From assembly GCF_028294535.1 (NCBI RefSeq), contig NZ_JAQBIE010000005.1:1-64000 (forward strand): a stretch of DNA of 64,000 nucleotides. Reading direction: 5' to 3'. Source of the stretch: Paracoccus onchidii. GTDB lineage: Bacteria; Pseudomonadota; Alphaproteobacteria; Rhodobacterales; Rhodobacteraceae. Shown one piece after another: positions 27,239 to 38,116 of the stretch. The stretch's first letter is position 1, and every line of letters begins with the position of its first letter. Both the position numbers and the translations under genes were made by a program. The notes beneath the pieces were generated by a model. That model ran no database searches. It saw nothing but the letters and a program-made list of their open reading frames with translations, and was not told the DNA's origin.

Positions 27239-28234
27239 TCAGGCGCCGGGGCTGGATTGCGGCGTGTTTGACGCACCCGTACCGCGTTCACGGTAAGGCG
27301 TGCTGCCATATTGGGCACGATAGCATTTCGAAAAATGCGACGGGCTGGAAAAGCCTGATGCCAGGGCAACCTCGATGATCGACAATTCCGTTTGCATCAA
27401 CAGGTTGCGTGCGCGGCCCAGACGGGTTTCCATGTAATAACGTTTGGGGCTGCGGTTGAGGTATTTGCGAAACAGTCGCTCCAGCTGCCGGGTCGACATC
27501 CCCGCGTCGGCGGCAAGTCGCGCCGGGCTGATCGGATCTTCCAGGTTTTCTTCCATTCGGGCAATTACCGCGGCCAATCTGGGATGGCGCACCCCGATCC
27601 TTGTGGGGATCGACAGGCGCTGGCTGTCCTGATTGGTTCTGATCGAAGTGTGCAGCATCTGATCGGCCACCGTCGCGGCCAGATCATCGCCGTGGCTATG
27701 TGCGATCAGATGCAGCACAAGGTCAATCGGAGAGGTTCCGCCTGCCGCCGACAAGCGGTTGCCGTCATCGACGAAGACCGACCTGAACAGATCGACATCG
27801 GGATAGGCCTCGGAGAAGCCGTCATGAAATTCCCAATGGATCGTGGCCTTGCGCCCGTCCAGCAGTCCCGCGGCCGCGATCACCCACGAACCGGTGCAGA
27901 TCGCGCCGATCATGGCCCCGCCGCGGGCCTGTTTGCGCAGCCAGTTCAGCACCGGCTTGGTGGCCTCGCGACCGATTTCCGTGCCGCCACAGACAATGAC
28001 GACATCGTCGCGCGACAACGTTATGTTCGGGTCAAGACCCGCATCCAGCACGACACAGGTGCCGTTCGAGCATCTTGCGATATCGCCAGATGCGCCGACA
28101 AGGCGCCATTCATAAAGGGTCGCGCCCGCTGCCCGGTTGGCCAGCCGTAGCGGTTCCAGCGTTGCGGCAAAGGGCAGCATCGTGAAACGATCCAGCAACA
28201 AGAAGGTAAATCGGCGCGGTCTTTCGGATGGCAT
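27239..28234 (-). CDS. GlxA-family transcriptional regulator (DJ-1/PfpI + AraC HTH)
   Basis: 331 residues. The first 190 form a class I glutamine amidotransferase-like domain with VCGGTEI and GAICTGSW, where the cysteine sits at the nucleophile elbow; in this family it acts as a sensor, not an enzyme. Residues about 215-315 carry two AraC-type helix-turn-helix units ([19 protein letters not shown] and [20 protein letters not shown]). Relatives control carnitine, betaine or arginine use. No target operon adjoins it; it is divergent from the DAHP synthase gene over 172 bases and may act elsewhere. Confidence 0.93.
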   Translation of the reverse strand: MPSERPRRFTFLLLDRFTMLPFAATLEPLRLANRAAGATLYEWRLVGASGDIARCSNGTCVVLDAGLDPNITLSRDDVVIVCGGTEIGREATKPVLNWLRKQARGGAMIGAICTGSWVIAAAGLLDGRKATIHWEFHDGFSEAYPDVDLFRSVFVDDGNRLSAAGGTSPIDLVLHLIAHSHGDDLAATVADQMLHTSIRTNQDSQRLSIPTRIGVRHPRLAAVIARMEENLEDPISPARLAADAGMSTRQLERLFRKYLNRSPKRYYMETRLGRARNLLMQTELSIIEVALASGFSSPSHFSKCYRAQYGSTPYRERGTGASNTPQSSPGA

Positions 28235-28406
28235 TCGGCTATCTCACGGCGACAGGTGTTCGAGCCAGTCAACAGGGATTTTCGTGACAGGCAAGAGGAG
28301 ATTTCGGCAAATGCCTTGCCTTGCCGGTTTTCATGGGCGGTCGGGTCTTTCCCTGACGGTCGCAAAGGACTATATCGATGCGACCATTTTTCAAGGAGCG
28401 CGTATC

Positions 28407-29813
28407 ATGACGCAGGATAACCGCAAGACCGCCACCCAAAGCTGGGACAAGGCCGGCTGGCGCAACTATCCTCGGGTGCAGATGCCGGAATATACCGATC
28501 CCGCCGCACTTGCGGCGGTCGAGGCACAGTTGCGCCAGTACCCGCCCCTGGTATTTGCCGGCGAAGCCCGCCGTCTGCGCAATGAACTGGCCGAGGTGGC
28601 GGCCGGGCGGCGTTTTCTGCTGCAAGGGGGCGATTGCGCCGAAAGCTTCAATGAATTCAGCGCCGACAATATCCGCGATACCTTCAAGGTCATCCTGCAG
28701 ATGGCCGTGGTCCTGACCTGGGGGGCGCAGCTGCCCGTGGTCAAGGTGGGCCGTATGGCGGGCCAGTTCGCCAAGCCGCGCAGCGCCCCGACGGAAACCG
28801 TGGATGGGGTCGAGCTGCCCAGCTATCGCGGGGATATCATCAATGGCTTCGATTTCACGGCTGACGCCCGGACCCCCGATCCCAAGCGTATGCTGGCGGC
28901 CTATACGCAGGCGGCTGCATCGCTGAATCTGCTGCGCGCGTTCTCGACCGGCGGTTTTGCCGATATGCAGCGTGTCCAGAGCTGGATCGCCGATTTTGTC
29001 GGCGGATCGGAGGCCGCGAAATATCGCGATATTGCCGATCACATTCGTGACGCGATGGCCTTCATGCAGGCGGCGGGCGTAAATTCGGAAACCGCACATC
29101 AGCTGTCGAAGGTGGATTTCTACACCAGCCACGAAGCGTTGTTGCTGGAATACGAAGAGGCGCTGGCCCGCATCGATACCACGACCGACACACCGGTTGC
29201 GGGGTCGGGGCACATGATCTGGATCGGCGATCGCACCCGTCAGCCCGATGGCGCACATGTCGAGTTCTGCCGCGGCGTCCAGAACCCGATCGGTCTGAAA
29301 TGTGGTCCGACGACCACGGCTGATGATCTGAAGGTTCTGATGGAAAAACTGAACCCCGAGAACGAGGCCGGACGCCTGACGTTGATTGCACGCTTTGGTG
29401 CCGGAAGCGTCGGTGATCACTTGCCGCGTCTCATTCAGGCGGTCCAGCAAGAGGGGGCCAATGTGGTTTGGTCCTGCGATCCGATGCACGGGAATGTCAT
29501 CAAGTCATCGACCGGATACAAAACCCGCCAATTCGATTCGATCCTGCGTGAAGTCCGGGAATTCTTTGCCGTTCACAATGCAGAGGGAACGATTCCGGGC
29601 GGCGTCCATTTCGAAATGACCGGCAAGGACGTGACCGAATGCACGGGCGGTGTGCGCGCCGTGACCGATGAAGATCTGTCGGACCGGTATCATACCGCCT
29701 GCGATCCGCGCCTGAACGCAAGCCAGTCTCTGGAACTGGCGTTCCTCGTGGCCGAGGAATTGCGCGCCCGCCGCGAGGCCGCATCGCCGGCCCGTCGTGC
29801 AGAGGCCGTCTAG
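28407..29813 (+). CDS. class II 3-deoxy-7-phosphoheptulonate (DAHP) synthase
   Basis: 468 residues, the plant-like or type II form of the first shikimate enzyme, which joins phosphoenolpyruvate and erythrose 4-phosphate. Motifs include [11 protein letters not shown], the [14 protein letters not shown] active-site run, [21 protein letters not shown] and CDPMHGN. The ATG at 28407 has AAGGAG 8 bases in front; the frame is open upstream to 28137, but that part is antisense to the regulator and is not coding. It is a monocistronic gene with a strong terminator after it. Confidence 0.96.
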   Translation: MTQDNRKTATQSWDKAGWRNYPRVQMPEYTDPAALAAVEAQLRQYPPLVFAGEARRLRNELAEVAAGRRFLLQGGDCAESFNEFSADNIRDTFKVILQMAVVLTWGAQLPVVKVGRMAGQFAKPRSAPTETVDGVELPSYRGDIINGFDFTADARTPDPKRMLAAYTQAAASLNLLRAFSTGGFADMQRVQSWIADFVGGSEAAKYRDIADHIRDAMAFMQAAGVNSETAHQLSKVDFYTSHEALLLEYEEALARIDTTTDTPVAGSGHMIWIGDRTRQPDGAHVEFCRGVQNPIGLKCGPTTTADDLKVLMEKLNPENEAGRLTLIARFGAGSVGDHLPRLIQAVQQEGANVVWSCDPMHGNVIKSSTGYKTRQFDSILREVREFFAVHNAEGTIPGGVHFEMTGKDVTECTGGVRAVTDEDLSDRYHTACDPRLNASQSLELAFLVAEELRARREAASPARRAEAV

Positions 29814-29833
29814 GCCCGGCACATGATCAATCG

Positions 29834-29865
29834 AAACAGCCGCCGAATTTCGGCGGCTGTTTTCG
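29834..29865 (+). terminator. intrinsic terminator after DAHP synthase
   Basis: A perfect 13-base-pair stem (29834-29846 with 29850-29862, loop ATT) followed by TTCGTTTCT. It lies between two convergent genes and may serve both, though the T-rich side favours the plus strand. Confidence 0.88.
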
Positions 29866-29896
29866 TTTCTGCTGTCGTTGGGTGTGGTCGGGCCAG

Positions 29897-30778
29897 TCAG
29901 CCGATCTGTTTCCAGCGCCGATGGACCCAGAACCACTGGTCCATATGCCGCCGCACCTGCATTTCCAGATCGTCATTCAGCGCCTGCATCATGTCTTTGG
30001 GTTCGCCATGTTCGATTGGGTGGCCGACCAGAACCCGGAAAGACAGACCGTCATCGCGGCGCAAGCCGTGCACGGGCAGGAGCAGGGCGTCATATCGAAC
30101 CGCCAGTTCGGCAGGCGTCAGGACGGTCTTGCTGGGCAGATCGAAAAAGCGCAGCTCGGGCGCATGGCGGTCATGCTGGTCAAACCCCAGCGCCAGCCAT
30201 CCGCCACCCTTCAAAAACCGCAGCATCGCAGCCAGACCGGCGCGCCCGCGCGGAAACAGGGGTTCTGAAATGGCCGAAATGGCCGGGACATAATGCTGGT
30301 TGAACGCCTCGTTGTTCATCGGGCGATACAGGGCGCCAACCGGCCAGCCCCTGGCGACCAATGCGGATCTCATGGCATCATAATTGCCGAAATGCGCACA
30401 GGCGATAATGACCGGTCGCCCCGTTTCGAAGGCCTGCTCCAACGCTGGCAGTCCGGGGCCCTCCAGCGGATCCGATGCTTCGATCCGGTCAGTGAACTCT
30501 TTTCCGGAATAGATTTCGGCGACTGATTTACCGGCATTTGCGGGCACGGCGCGTTCCAGCGCACGGATTTCGTCTTGGGTCAGATCGGGGCGGGCAAGGG
30601 CAAGATTTGCACGTATACGGCGGCGCCATCCGGCGACAGGCCCGACGACATGGCCAAAGATCCAGCCGACCGATCTGATGCGCTGTTCATATGGCAACAA
30701 TTTGACGGCGGACATGATCGCCAGAAAGGCTGAACTGGCCAGCCGATCCGTCAATGGGGGCTTGTCTTCCTCACTCAT
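29897..30778 (-). CDS. LpxL/HtrB-family lysophospholipid/lipid A acyltransferase
   Basis: 293 residues. The HX4D catalytic motif is CAHFGNYD, followed by GALYRPMNN, the FPRGRAGLAAMLRFLKGGG block and GFDQHDRH, as in lauroyl acyltransferases of lipid A synthesis and their ornithine- or phospholipid-directed relatives. A hydrophobic N-terminal helix should anchor it in the inner membrane. The start at 30778 (MSEEDKPPL) overlaps the stop of the transporter gene upstream as ATGA; the frame is open beyond it only as an out-of-frame shadow of the transporter. The acyl acceptor cannot be told from sequence. Confidence 0.9.
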   Translation of the reverse strand: MSEEDKPPLTDRLASSAFLAIMSAVKLLPYEQRIRSVGWIFGHVVGPVAGWRRRIRANLALARPDLTQDEIRALERAVPANAGKSVAEIYSGKEFTDRIEASDPLEGPGLPALEQAFETGRPVIIACAHFGNYDAMRSALVARGWPVGALYRPMNNEAFNQHYVPAISAISEPLFPRGRAGLAAMLRFLKGGGWLALGFDQHDRHAPELRFFDLPSKTVLTPAELAVRYDALLLPVHGLRRDDGLSFRVLVGHPIEHGEPKDMMQALNDDLEMQVRRHMDQWFWVHRRWKQIG

Positions 30779-31698
30779 CCTTGTCCCTTCGCCATACGGG
30801 CCTCTCGTGACCAGACATACAAACCGGCCCCGACGATAATGGTCGCGCCCAGAATGGTCCAGCTGTCGGGAAACTGGTCGAAAAACAGCCAGCCCCAAAG
30901 CCCGGCCCAGATCAGCCCGGTATATCCGAACGGGGCAAGGGTGCCGGCTTCGGCCAGAGAAAATGCCTTGATCAACAGAACCTGGCTGACCGTTCCAACG
31001 ACACTGAGCGCCAAGAACGCCCAGAGATGTTGCAATGCGATCGGTTGCCAGATGAAAGGAACGATGCAGGACGTGGCCAGCAGACCGATATAGGCCGACC
31101 ACAAGATCGATGTCGCCGTGGAATCGCTGCGCACAAGCCGGGTCAGCAACGCGCCTGCGGCATAGGTGAACGCCCCGATGACGGGCAGCAATGCGGCGGG
31201 CTGGAAAACGCCGGGACCGGGGCGGATGATGATCATCGCACCCAGAAGGGCAGCGGCGATGCCCAATACCCGCCGGATGCCGATACGTTCACCCAGGAAC
31301 AGCGCCGCGCCCAATGTTATCAGCACGGGATTGGTGTCCATGATCGCCGTGGCTTCCGCCAGCCCGATGAACTGCAGTGAGGTAAAGAACAGCCCGACCG
31401 AAGCAAGCTGCGCCATCGCCCGCCAGAACTGCAAGGCGGGTTGGCGGCTGCGCAGCAGGGCAGGGATCTTACGGTGAAAGATCAGGGTGACAATCAGCGC
31501 ATTGCCAAAGAAACGCGCCCAAACGACCTGAGCGACGGGATAGGTCTGTGTCAGGTATTTGGCCGATGCATCCATCAGGGTGAAGAACAGCACCGCACCG
31601 CATAACAGGACGATGCCGGCAATCTGGCCATGAGCCGGTTCCGGCGTCATGCCCGAACCTCGGCGCATAATCGCGAATGCTTGCGACAATGCGCGCAT
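30775..31698 (-). CDS. EamA/DMT-family transporter
   Basis: 307 residues with about ten membrane helices arranged as two EamA repeats, the first starting near GIVLLCGAVLFFTLMDASAK and the second near ALLPVIGAFTYAAGALLTRL. Drug/metabolite transporters of this type export amino acids, purines or other small solutes; the substrate is not evident. I start at 31698, where AAGGATCTG precedes the ATG. It is translationally coupled to the acyltransferase gene. Confidence 0.9.
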   Translation of the reverse strand: MRALSQAFAIMRRGSGMTPEPAHGQIAGIVLLCGAVLFFTLMDASAKYLTQTYPVAQVVWARFFGNALIVTLIFHRKIPALLRSRQPALQFWRAMAQLASVGLFFTSLQFIGLAEATAIMDTNPVLITLGAALFLGERIGIRRVLGIAAALLGAMIIIRPGPGVFQPAALLPVIGAFTYAAGALLTRLVRSDSTATSILWSAYIGLLATSCIVPFIWQPIALQHLWAFLALSVVGTVSQVLLIKAFSLAEAGTLAPFGYTGLIWAGLWGWLFFDQFPDSWTILGATIIVGAGLYVWSREARMAKGQG

Positions 31699-31859
31699 CA
31701 GATCCTTACCTTCAACTGAGTGATCTTTGGCCGGACATGCGCGCCGGCGCGCATCGCATCCGGATCGTAGCGGAGCGCGCCACACGCGGCGCGTTCCATC
31801 TGCGGAGAAATGCGCCCGTCATGACCAGATGTCGTCGGGCGCATCAGATTGCCTGGTGA

Positions 31860-32372
31860 TCAGAACGGGATTTCGTCGTCGTAGTCGCTGCGTCCACCGG
31901 AACCACCGCCCGGTCCCCCGGATGAGGCGCCTCCGCCCGTCGGTTCATTGCGATAGCCATCATTGCCGCCGCCATAACCTCCGCCGCTATAGCTGCCGCC
32001 ACCGCCACCGCCGCCTTCTCCGCGACCGTCAAGCATTTGCAGGGTGCCGTTGAAGCCGCGCAGGACAACCTCGGTCGAATAGCGGTCCTGACCGGATTGG
32101 TCTTGCCATTTGCGGGTTTCCAGCTGGCCCTCGACATAGACCTTGCTGCCCTTTTTCAGGAACCGCTCGACGACATTGACCAGGCCTTCGGACATGATTG
32201 CCACCGAATGCCATTCGGTGCGTTCGCGCCGTTCGCCGGTATTGCGGTCTTTCCATTGTTCGGATGTCGCGATCCGCAGATTGGCGACCTTGCCGCCGTT
32301 CTGGAATGACCTGATTTCCGGATCGCGGCCCAGATTGCCGATCAGAATGACCTTGTTGACGCTGCCTGCCAT
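31860..32372 (-). CDS. ssb: single-stranded DNA-binding protein
   Basis: 170 residues. The N-terminal 115 form the OB fold ([41 protein letters not shown]). A linker extremely rich in glycine and serine follows, and the end is DYDDEIPF, the acidic tip that recruits replication and repair partners. The start at 32372 gives MAGSVNKV, the usual N-terminus, and GCAGGGAA lies upstream; the frame is open to 32405. It is divergent from the lytic transglycosylase gene. Confidence 0.97.
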   Translation of the reverse strand: MAGSVNKVILIGNLGRDPEIRSFQNGGKVANLRIATSEQWKDRNTGERRERTEWHSVAIMSEGLVNVVERFLKKGSKVYVEGQLETRKWQDQSGQDRYSTEVVLRGFNGTLQMLDGRGEGGGGGGGSYSGGGYGGGNDGYRNEPTGGGASSGGPGGGSGGRSDYDDEIPF

Positions 32373-32532
32373 TGCCGAGTTCCCTGCTTCGAATTCCTTG
32401 AGCATGGGGTCTAGCCCAGCCGGGGTGCAAGCTGCAAGTCCGGGCAGTATGGTCGCGGGTCAGGAAGGCCAGTCCCGTTTCGGCGGGTTTCCGCCTATGG
32501 TGCGGGGCGGAAAGAACGTGATTTCCTGCCCG

Positions 32533-32561
32533 CTGGCAGGATTTCGGATTTGCTGTATAGT
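32533..32561 (+). promoter_or_regulatory. sigma-70-like promoter candidate for the transglycosylase gene
   Basis: CTGGCA at 32533-32538, a 17-base spacer, then TATAGT at 32556-32561. It points toward the transglycosylase gene and would give about 95 bases of leader. Matches are four and five of six to the consensus hexamers. It was picked by eye within a 289-base divergent region that otherwise shows nothing clear. Confidence 0.4.
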
Positions 32562-32661
32562 CTCGGCCAACGCGTCGGTCGTAATCAGGCGCGATGAACA
32601 GCCCGACGGCAAGGCATTCCTGCCTCGGGTTTTCGGCGATATAACGAATGAGGGCAGATGG

Positions 32662-33285
32662 ATGCGGATCATTCCGAAAGCAAGAACAGCGATTGGCATT
32701 GCCTTGATGGTGGCACTGGCGACTCCGGTTGCGGCCGAAGGGCTGCGTCTGACGGGAAGCTCTTCCAAGTCGCGGGCGGATCAATTTGCCCGGCAGACGC
32801 GGCTGATGGATTCGCGGTTGGCGACACAGTATCAGCAATCGGTTCGACTGCAGCCCAATGGCGGCAATCGCAGCATCGTCGGCATTGAACTGTCCACGAA
32901 TATTCCGGCCTATCGGGGCAAGAACAGCGATTATGTCCCGCATGCACGTGCGGCGGCGCGCAAATACGGCATTCCCGAGGATCTGTTCCTGCGGCTGGTG
33001 CAGCAGGAATCCGGCTGGAACCCGCGGGCGCGCTCGCACAAAGGGGCCACGGGCCTGGCGCAGCTGATGCCGGGAACTGCCGCCAAGCTGGGCGTGAATC
33101 CGCATGATCCGTTGCAGAATCTTCAGGGTGGCGCGCGCTATCTGCGCATGATGTATGATCAGTTCGGGAACTGGCGCCTTGCACTGGCGGCCTATAATGC
33201 AGGGCCGGGTGCGGTATCGAAATATAACGGGATCCCGCCCTATCGTGAGACCCGCAACTATGTTCGCATTATCGCCGGCGGCTGA
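32662..33285 (+). CDS. lytic transglycosylase, SLT domain
   Basis: 207 residues. Residues 1-25 are a Sec signal peptide ending ATPVAAE, so it is periplasmic. The SLT domain covers about 95-205: the catalytic glutamate in [33 protein letters not shown] and [12 protein letters not shown]. It cleaves the MurNAc-GlcNAc bond of peptidoglycan to give anhydro ends. It is short, having only the catalytic domain. The start has GAGGGCAG in front; the long open frame upstream is not coding. Confidence 0.94.
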   Translation: MRIIPKARTAIGIALMVALATPVAAEGLRLTGSSSKSRADQFARQTRLMDSRLATQYQQSVRLQPNGGNRSIVGIELSTNIPAYRGKNSDYVPHARAAARKYGIPEDLFLRLVQQESGWNPRARSHKGATGLAQLMPGTAAKLGVNPHDPLQNLQGGARYLRMMYDQFGNWRLALAAYNAGPGAVSKYNGIPPYRETRNYVRIIAGG

Positions 33286-33326
33286 TCTGTGCCGGGTGGA
33301 ATTGCGATGCCTGTGATCGATCCCGC

Positions 33327-33851
33327 ATGAGCCTGCCGCGTGCGCCGGATCGGTTGTCCGATGACATGGCTGCCGCGATCGGCCATGCCGTCGCGGGTTT
33401 CGGCTTTCTGGAAGAAGCGTTGAAGCGCGCGTTGTTTTCCCTGACCAGGCAGGGCCTCGGAGAAGACGCGACCGAGGCCGAGCTGGAAAAATGGCTGCGG
33501 CGGATCGATGATATTGCCGATGACTCGCTTGGCACCCTGATCGACAGTTTCGGGGCCGCGATGTCACAGGCTGGTGTGTCCGGCCGTGGCGAACTGATCG
33601 CCGCGCTTCAGCAAACCCGATTGCGGCGCAATCTGCTGTGCCATGCGTCATGGCGGCCGGGGGCGGAACACGGATACTGGCATCCGACATTCATCAACAC
33701 GCGGGGCGAACGCTATCCCGATGACATGAATGCCGGGGATGTTCAGAAGATCCATGCTGAAACATTGCGGCTTGCACGTCGTGTGGTGTCAATCATGCGC
33801 GCGACCGGGATTGATGGCGAATGGGTCGGCCATGAATATGACGAAGACTAG
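33327..33851 (+). CDS. conserved-looking hypothetical protein
   Basis: 174 residues, soluble, helix-rich and acidic at the end (GHEYDED). Features include GFLEEALKRALFSL near 30 and RRNLLCHASWRPG near 100, which resembles proteins annotated only as uncharacterised in related genomes. I recognise no enzyme motif. It lies 41 bases after the transglycosylase and on the same strand. A hairpin at 33861-33880 (7 pairs, no T run) follows it. Confidence 0.7.
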   Translation: MSLPRAPDRLSDDMAAAIGHAVAGFGFLEEALKRALFSLTRQGLGEDATEAELEKWLRRIDDIADDSLGTLIDSFGAAMSQAGVSGRGELIAALQQTRLRRNLLCHASWRPGAEHGYWHPTFINTRGERYPDDMNAGDVQKIHAETLRLARRVVSIMRATGIDGEWVGHEYDED

Positions 33852-33975
33852 GCCACTGTCTTGCGGCATCTTTGCCGCAACAATCGGGACGAGTTATGCG
33901 CGAATTTGCGATCGCGCGTTGCAACGGCCGTAAGGGCAGGCTAACAACCCGTCCAATCCAAGACGAGAGGCTTTC

Positions 33976-35265
33976 ATGTCGTCCCCCCTCCGCCTGGGCA
34001 TTGCCGGGCTAGGCACCGTCGGGATCGGTGTCGTCAAGATCGTGCAGAAACGCGCAGAGTTGCTGAACGTCCGTTCCGGGCGCGAGGTTGCCATTACCGC
34101 TGTGTCCGCACGCGATCGAATGAAGAACCGCGATGCGGATTTGTCGGGCTATCGCTGGGAAACAGACCCGATGGCCGTGGCCACGGCGGATGATGTCGAT
34201 CTGTATGTCGAGCTGGTGGGCGGCGATAGCGGCATTGCCAAGGACAGCATCGAGGCCGCGCTGCGCTCGGGCAAGGATGTCGTGACCGCCAACAAGGCTT
34301 TGCTGGCAAAGCATGGTCAGGAACTGGCCGAGCTGGCCGAAAGCCTTGGGCGGGTGATCCGCTTCGAGGCGGCCGTTGCGGGCGGCATTCCGGTCATCAA
34401 GACAATGACCGAATCCCTCGCCGGAAACGAAGTGCAGCGGGTGATGGGTGTCATGAACGGCACCTGCAACTATATCCTGACACGGATGGAAAGCGCCGGC
34501 CTGCCTTATGAGACCGTGTTCGAAGAAGCGCGTCAGCTTGGCTATCTTGAAGCCGATCCGACACTGGATGTCGGCGGCATCGATGCGGGGCATAAACTGG
34601 CGATTCTGTCTTCGATTGCCTTCGGAACGCAGGTCGATTTCGACAATGTCGAGATCGAGGGCATCGAACGGGTCAGCATCGACGACATCAACCGTGCCGC
34701 CGATATGGGCTATCGCATCAAATTGCTGGGCGTTGCCCAGATGACTGCGCGTGGTCTGGAACAGCGCATGTCGCCCTGTCTGGTGCCTGCGGACAGCCCG
34801 CTTGGACAGTTGAATGGCGGCACCAACATGGTCATCGTCGAAGGCGATGCGGTTGGCCAGATCGTGTTGCGGGGCGCAGGGGCGGGCGAAGGTCCGACGG
34901 CCAGCGCCGTGATGTCCGATATCGTCGAGGTCGCGCGCGGTGTGCGGCTGTCGGTATTCGGTCAACCCGCGACCAGCTTGACCGCTGCACAGCCTGCCCG
35001 GACTGCCGTGCCCGCAGCCTATTACATGCGGCTTGAACTGCAGGACAAGCCCGGCGCATTGGCCAAGGTCGCGACGGTTCTGGGGGATGCGGGCATTTCG
35101 ATCGACCGCATGCGTCAATATGGGCACACGAACAAGGCAAGCGTGCCGGTTCTGGTCGTGACCCATAAGACGACGCCTGACGCGATCGACCACGCCATCG
35201 AGGTTCTGCCGCGCACCGGGGTTCTGGTCAGCGACCCCGTCGAATTGCGGATCGAGGATGTCTAA
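33976..35265 (+). CDS. hom: homoserine dehydrogenase
   Basis: 429 residues. It starts with a Rossmann NAD(P) site (GIAGLGTVGIGV), then a central domain with VTANKALLAKHG, EAAVAGGIPVIKT, VMNGTCNYIL and the catalytic ADPTLDVGGIDAGHK region. A C-terminal ACT domain starts at about 349 (MRLELQDKPGALAKV). It reduces aspartate semialdehyde to homoserine on the way to threonine and methionine, and the ACT domain suggests feedback control by threonine. The ATG has GAGAGGC upstream. Confidence 0.97.
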   Translation: MSSPLRLGIAGLGTVGIGVVKIVQKRAELLNVRSGREVAITAVSARDRMKNRDADLSGYRWETDPMAVATADDVDLYVELVGGDSGIAKDSIEAALRSGKDVVTANKALLAKHGQELAELAESLGRVIRFEAAVAGGIPVIKTMTESLAGNEVQRVMGVMNGTCNYILTRMESAGLPYETVFEEARQLGYLEADPTLDVGGIDAGHKLAILSSIAFGTQVDFDNVEIEGIERVSIDDINRAADMGYRIKLLGVAQMTARGLEQRMSPCLVPADSPLGQLNGGTNMVIVEGDAVGQIVLRGAGAGEGPTASAVMSDIVEVARGVRLSVFGQPATSLTAAQPARTAVPAAYYMRLELQDKPGALAKVATVLGDAGISIDRMRQYGHTNKASVPVLVVTHKTTPDAIDHAIEVLPRTGVLVSDPVELRIEDV

Positions 35266-35292
35266 CGACAGTCGATAGATGATACTGAATTA

Positions 35293-35320
35293 AGGCCGCA
35301 GATCGCTCTGCGGCCTTTTT
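35293..35320 (+). terminator. intrinsic terminator after hom
   Basis: A perfect 10-base-pair stem (35293-35302 with 35307-35316, loop TCGC) running into TTTTT. The gene on the other strand ends 6 bases away, and the AATTAA on its side could give it weaker use in reverse. Confidence 0.9.
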
Positions 35321-35325
35321 CATGC

Positions 35326-37461
35326 CTAGTCTTTGCGCGCAGCCCGGATCAGACTCAGGATGTCGGCCGCTGCGGCCGGGATATTCGTGCCGGGGCCAAA
35401 GATAGCCTTGACGCCAGCTTTCTGCAGGAATTCGTAATCCTGCTGCGGGATGACGCCGCCGCAGATCACAAGGATGTCGCCCGCGCCCTGCGCCTTCAGC
35501 GCCTCGATCAGCTTCGGCGCCAAGGTTTTGTGACCTGCCGCCTGCGAACTGATGCCCACGACATGCACGTCGTTGTCCACGGCATCCTGCGCGGCCTCTT
35601 CCGGGGTCTGGAACAGCGGGCCGACATCAACATCGAAACCGATATCGGCAAAGGCGGTCGCGATCACCTTGGCGCCGCGATCGTGGCCGTCCTGACCCAT
35701 CTTGACGACCAGCATCCGGGGACGGCGGCCTTCCTCCTCGGCGAAGGTTTCGACATCCTTCTGGATCTGGGCAAAGCCCTCGTCGCCCTCGTAGGCCGCG
35801 CCATAGACACCGGCCAGCGTCTTGACCTCGGCGCGGTGACGCCCGAATTCCTTTTCCATCGCCATGCTGATCTCCCCTACGGTTGCGCGGGCGCGGGCGG
35901 CCTCGACGGCGGCGGCCAGCAGGTTGCCGCCCTGCGTGGCGCGGCGGGCAAGTTCGTCCAGCGCCGCCTGACAGGCGGCCTCGTCGCGGGTGGCGCGGAT
36001 GTTTTCAAGCCGCGCGATCTGGCTGGCACGGACCTTGACGTTGTCCACGTCCAGAATGTCGATCGGGTCTTCGCGGTCCTTGCGGTACTTGTTGACGCCG
36101 ACGATCACATCCTCGCCCCGGTCGATCAGGGCCTGACGACGGGCGGCGGTCTCCTCGATCCGCAGCTTGGGCATGCCGGACGCGACGGCCTTGGTCATGC
36201 CGCCCATTTCTTCGACCTCTTCGATCAGGGCCCATGCCTTTTCGGCCAGTTCGGCGGTCAGGCTTTCGATATAGTAGCTGCCTGCCAGCGGATCGACGAC
36301 ATTGGTGATGCCGGTTTCCTCCTGCAGGATCAGCTGCGTGTTGCGCGCGATGCGGGCGCTGAAATCGGTGGGCAGCGCGATGGCCTCGTCCAGCGCGTTG
36401 GTGTGCAGCGACTGCGTGCCGCCAAGGGCTGCCGACATCGCCTCATAGGCCGTGCGGATGACGTTGTTGTAGGGGTCCTGTTCCTGCAACGACACGCCCG
36501 AGGTCTGGCAATGGGTGCGCAGCATCTTGGACCCCGCCTTTTTCGCGCCGAATTCGTCCATGATGCGGTGCCACAGCAGGCGTGCGGCGCGCAGCTTGGC
36601 GATCTCCATGAAGAAGTTCATGCCGATGGCGAAGAAGAAGGACAGCCGCCCCGCAAAGGCGTCGACATCCATGCCCGCCGCGATGGCCGCGCGCACATAT
36701 TCGCGCCCGTCGGCCAGCGTATAGGCCAGTTCCTGCACCAGGTTCGCCCCGGCCTCTTGCATGTGATAGCCGGAGATCGAGATGCTGTTGAAGCGCGGCA
36801 TTTCGGAACTGGTGAATTCGATGATGTCGGAAATGATCCGCATCGAGGGCTCGGGCGGATAGATATAGGTGTTCCGCACCATGAATTCTTTCAGGATGTC
36901 GTTCTGGATGGTGCCGGACAGGACCGATTTGTCGTGGCCCTGCTCCTCGCCCGCGACGATGAAATTCGCAAGAATCGGGATCACCGCGCCGTTCATGGTC
37001 ATGCTGACGCTGACCTTGTCCAGCGGGATGCCGTCGAACAGGATCTTCATGTCCTCGACGCTGTCGATGGCGACGCCCGCCTTGCCGACATCGCCCTCGA
37101 CCCGCGGATGGTCGCTGTCATAGCCGCGATGGGTGGCCAGGTCGAAGGCCACCGAGACGCCCTGCTGACCGGCCGCAAGGTTGCGGCGATAGAAGGCGTT
37201 CGATTCCTCGGCCGTGGAAAAGCCCGCATATTGCCGGATCGTCCAGGGGCGGCCCGCATACATCGTGGCGCGTGGCCCGCGCGTGAAGGGCGCGATGCCC
37301 GGCAGGCTGTTCATGTGATCCAGCCCGTCCGTATCGGCCTGCGTGTAAAGCGGCTTGACCGGAATTCCCTCCAGCGTGTCCCAGGTCAGGCTGTCGGGAT
37401 CGCGGCCCTTCAGCTCTTTCTCGGCAAGTGCGCGCCAGTCATCAAGCGTCGGTTTTGTCAT
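35326..37461 (-). CDS. scpA: methylmalonyl-CoA mutase
   Basis: 711 residues, a full single-chain mutase. The N-terminal barrel has [38 protein letters not shown] and [12 protein letters not shown]. The C-terminal B12 domain has DGHDRGAKV, where the histidine near 595 is the lower cobalt ligand, then GISSQAAGH and CGGVIP. It converts methylmalonyl-CoA to succinyl-CoA, the last step of propionyl-CoA assimilation whose first steps are encoded by pccA and pccB on the same strand. MeaB and epimerase genes are not in the window. Confidence 0.97.
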   Translation of the reverse strand: MTKPTLDDWRALAEKELKGRDPDSLTWDTLEGIPVKPLYTQADTDGLDHMNSLPGIAPFTRGPRATMYAGRPWTIRQYAGFSTAEESNAFYRRNLAAGQQGVSVAFDLATHRGYDSDHPRVEGDVGKAGVAIDSVEDMKILFDGIPLDKVSVSMTMNGAVIPILANFIVAGEEQGHDKSVLSGTIQNDILKEFMVRNTYIYPPEPSMRIISDIIEFTSSEMPRFNSISISGYHMQEAGANLVQELAYTLADGREYVRAAIAAGMDVDAFAGRLSFFFAIGMNFFMEIAKLRAARLLWHRIMDEFGAKKAGSKMLRTHCQTSGVSLQEQDPYNNVIRTAYEAMSAALGGTQSLHTNALDEAIALPTDFSARIARNTQLILQEETGITNVVDPLAGSYYIESLTAELAEKAWALIEEVEEMGGMTKAVASGMPKLRIEETAARRQALIDRGEDVIVGVNKYRKDREDPIDILDVDNVKVRASQIARLENIRATRDEAACQAALDELARRATQGGNLLAAAVEAARARATVGEISMAMEKEFGRHRAEVKTLAGVYGAAYEGDEGFAQIQKDVETFAEEEGRRPRMLVVKMGQDGHDRGAKVIATAFADIGFDVDVGPLFQTPEEAAQDAVDNDVHVVGISSQAAGHKTLAPKLIEALKAQGAGDILVICGGVIPQQDYEFLQKAGVKAIFGPGTNIPAAAADILSLIRAARKD

Positions 37462-37518
37462 GATCCGTCCTTTCCCCGCGGCTGACTCGTCCTATATTCA
37501 GATAAGGAAGAGGTGCCG

Positions 37519-38058
37519 ATGAAGTTGAATTTCCTGATATTTGCGATGGCTCTGGCCGCCATGGGCCCGGCCCGAGAAGCTGCGGCGCCATCGGTCGATG
37601 CCGATATCGCAACGCCAGAGCCGACAAGCCCCCCCGCGCCCGCAAGCCCCGAAGAGATCGCCAGCCCCAAAATGCCCGAAGCCCCACCGCTTCGCGTCGA
37701 AGAACATGCGGCCGCAGATGTGCAGCCGGACCAGTTTCGCTGGGTGTCGCGCCCGGTCGTGGTTTTTGCCGATACACCAGAAGATCCCGCCTTTCGGGAA
37801 CAGATGTCGGCGTTACGCACACGCCCCGCAATGCTGGTCGAACGTGACGTCGTGGTGATTGTGGACACCGATCCCGAAGGCGGCAGCCCCTGGCGGGAAT
37901 TGCTGCATCCACGTGGTTTTTCATTGGTGGTTCTGGACAAGGACGGGCAGGTGAAATTGCGTAAGCCACTCCCCTGGGATATTCGCGAGATCAGTCGTGC
38001 AATCGACAAGTTTCCCTTGCGTCGCCAGGAAATCGGGCGGGCAGGGGTCATGCCATGA
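37519..38058 (+). CDS. DUF4174-domain exported protein
   Basis: 179 residues. I use the ATG at 37519 (AAGGAAGAGG in front) rather than the GTG six bases earlier. Residues 1-20 form a probable signal peptide (LNFLIFAMALAAMG). A proline- and alanine-rich linker follows to about 60, then a thioredoxin-like DUF4174 region (RPVVVFADTPEDPAFREQM, DVVVIVDTDP, GFSLVVLDKDG, IDKFPLRRQE). It lacks a CxxC pair, so no redox role is supported. Function is unknown. It is divergent from scpA. Confidence 0.8.
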   Translation: MKLNFLIFAMALAAMGPAREAAAPSVDADIATPEPTSPPAPASPEEIASPKMPEAPPLRVEEHAAADVQPDQFRWVSRPVVVFADTPEDPAFREQMSALRTRPAMLVERDVVVIVDTDPEGGSPWRELLHPRGFSLVVLDKDGQVKLRKPLPWDIREISRAIDKFPLRRQEIGRAGVMP

Positions 38059-38116
38059 CAATTGAAATATGCTGGCGAAACGCCTATATTATCAAAACCG
38101 GGAAAGGAGTTCAGCG

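Noticed and set aside
32029..33690. 553-codon open frame on the minus strand
   Set aside because: Crosses ssb, the transglycosylase gene and the hypothetical gene in wrong frames; composition is non-protein-like.
33861..33880. 7-pair hairpin after the 174-residue gene
   Set aside because: No T run follows, and it could equally lie in the hom leader; too weak to list as a feature.
35530..37485. 651-codon open frame on the plus strand
   Set aside because: It is antisense to scpA, whose domains and motifs are complete. High-GC third positions leave long stop-free frames on the opposite strand.
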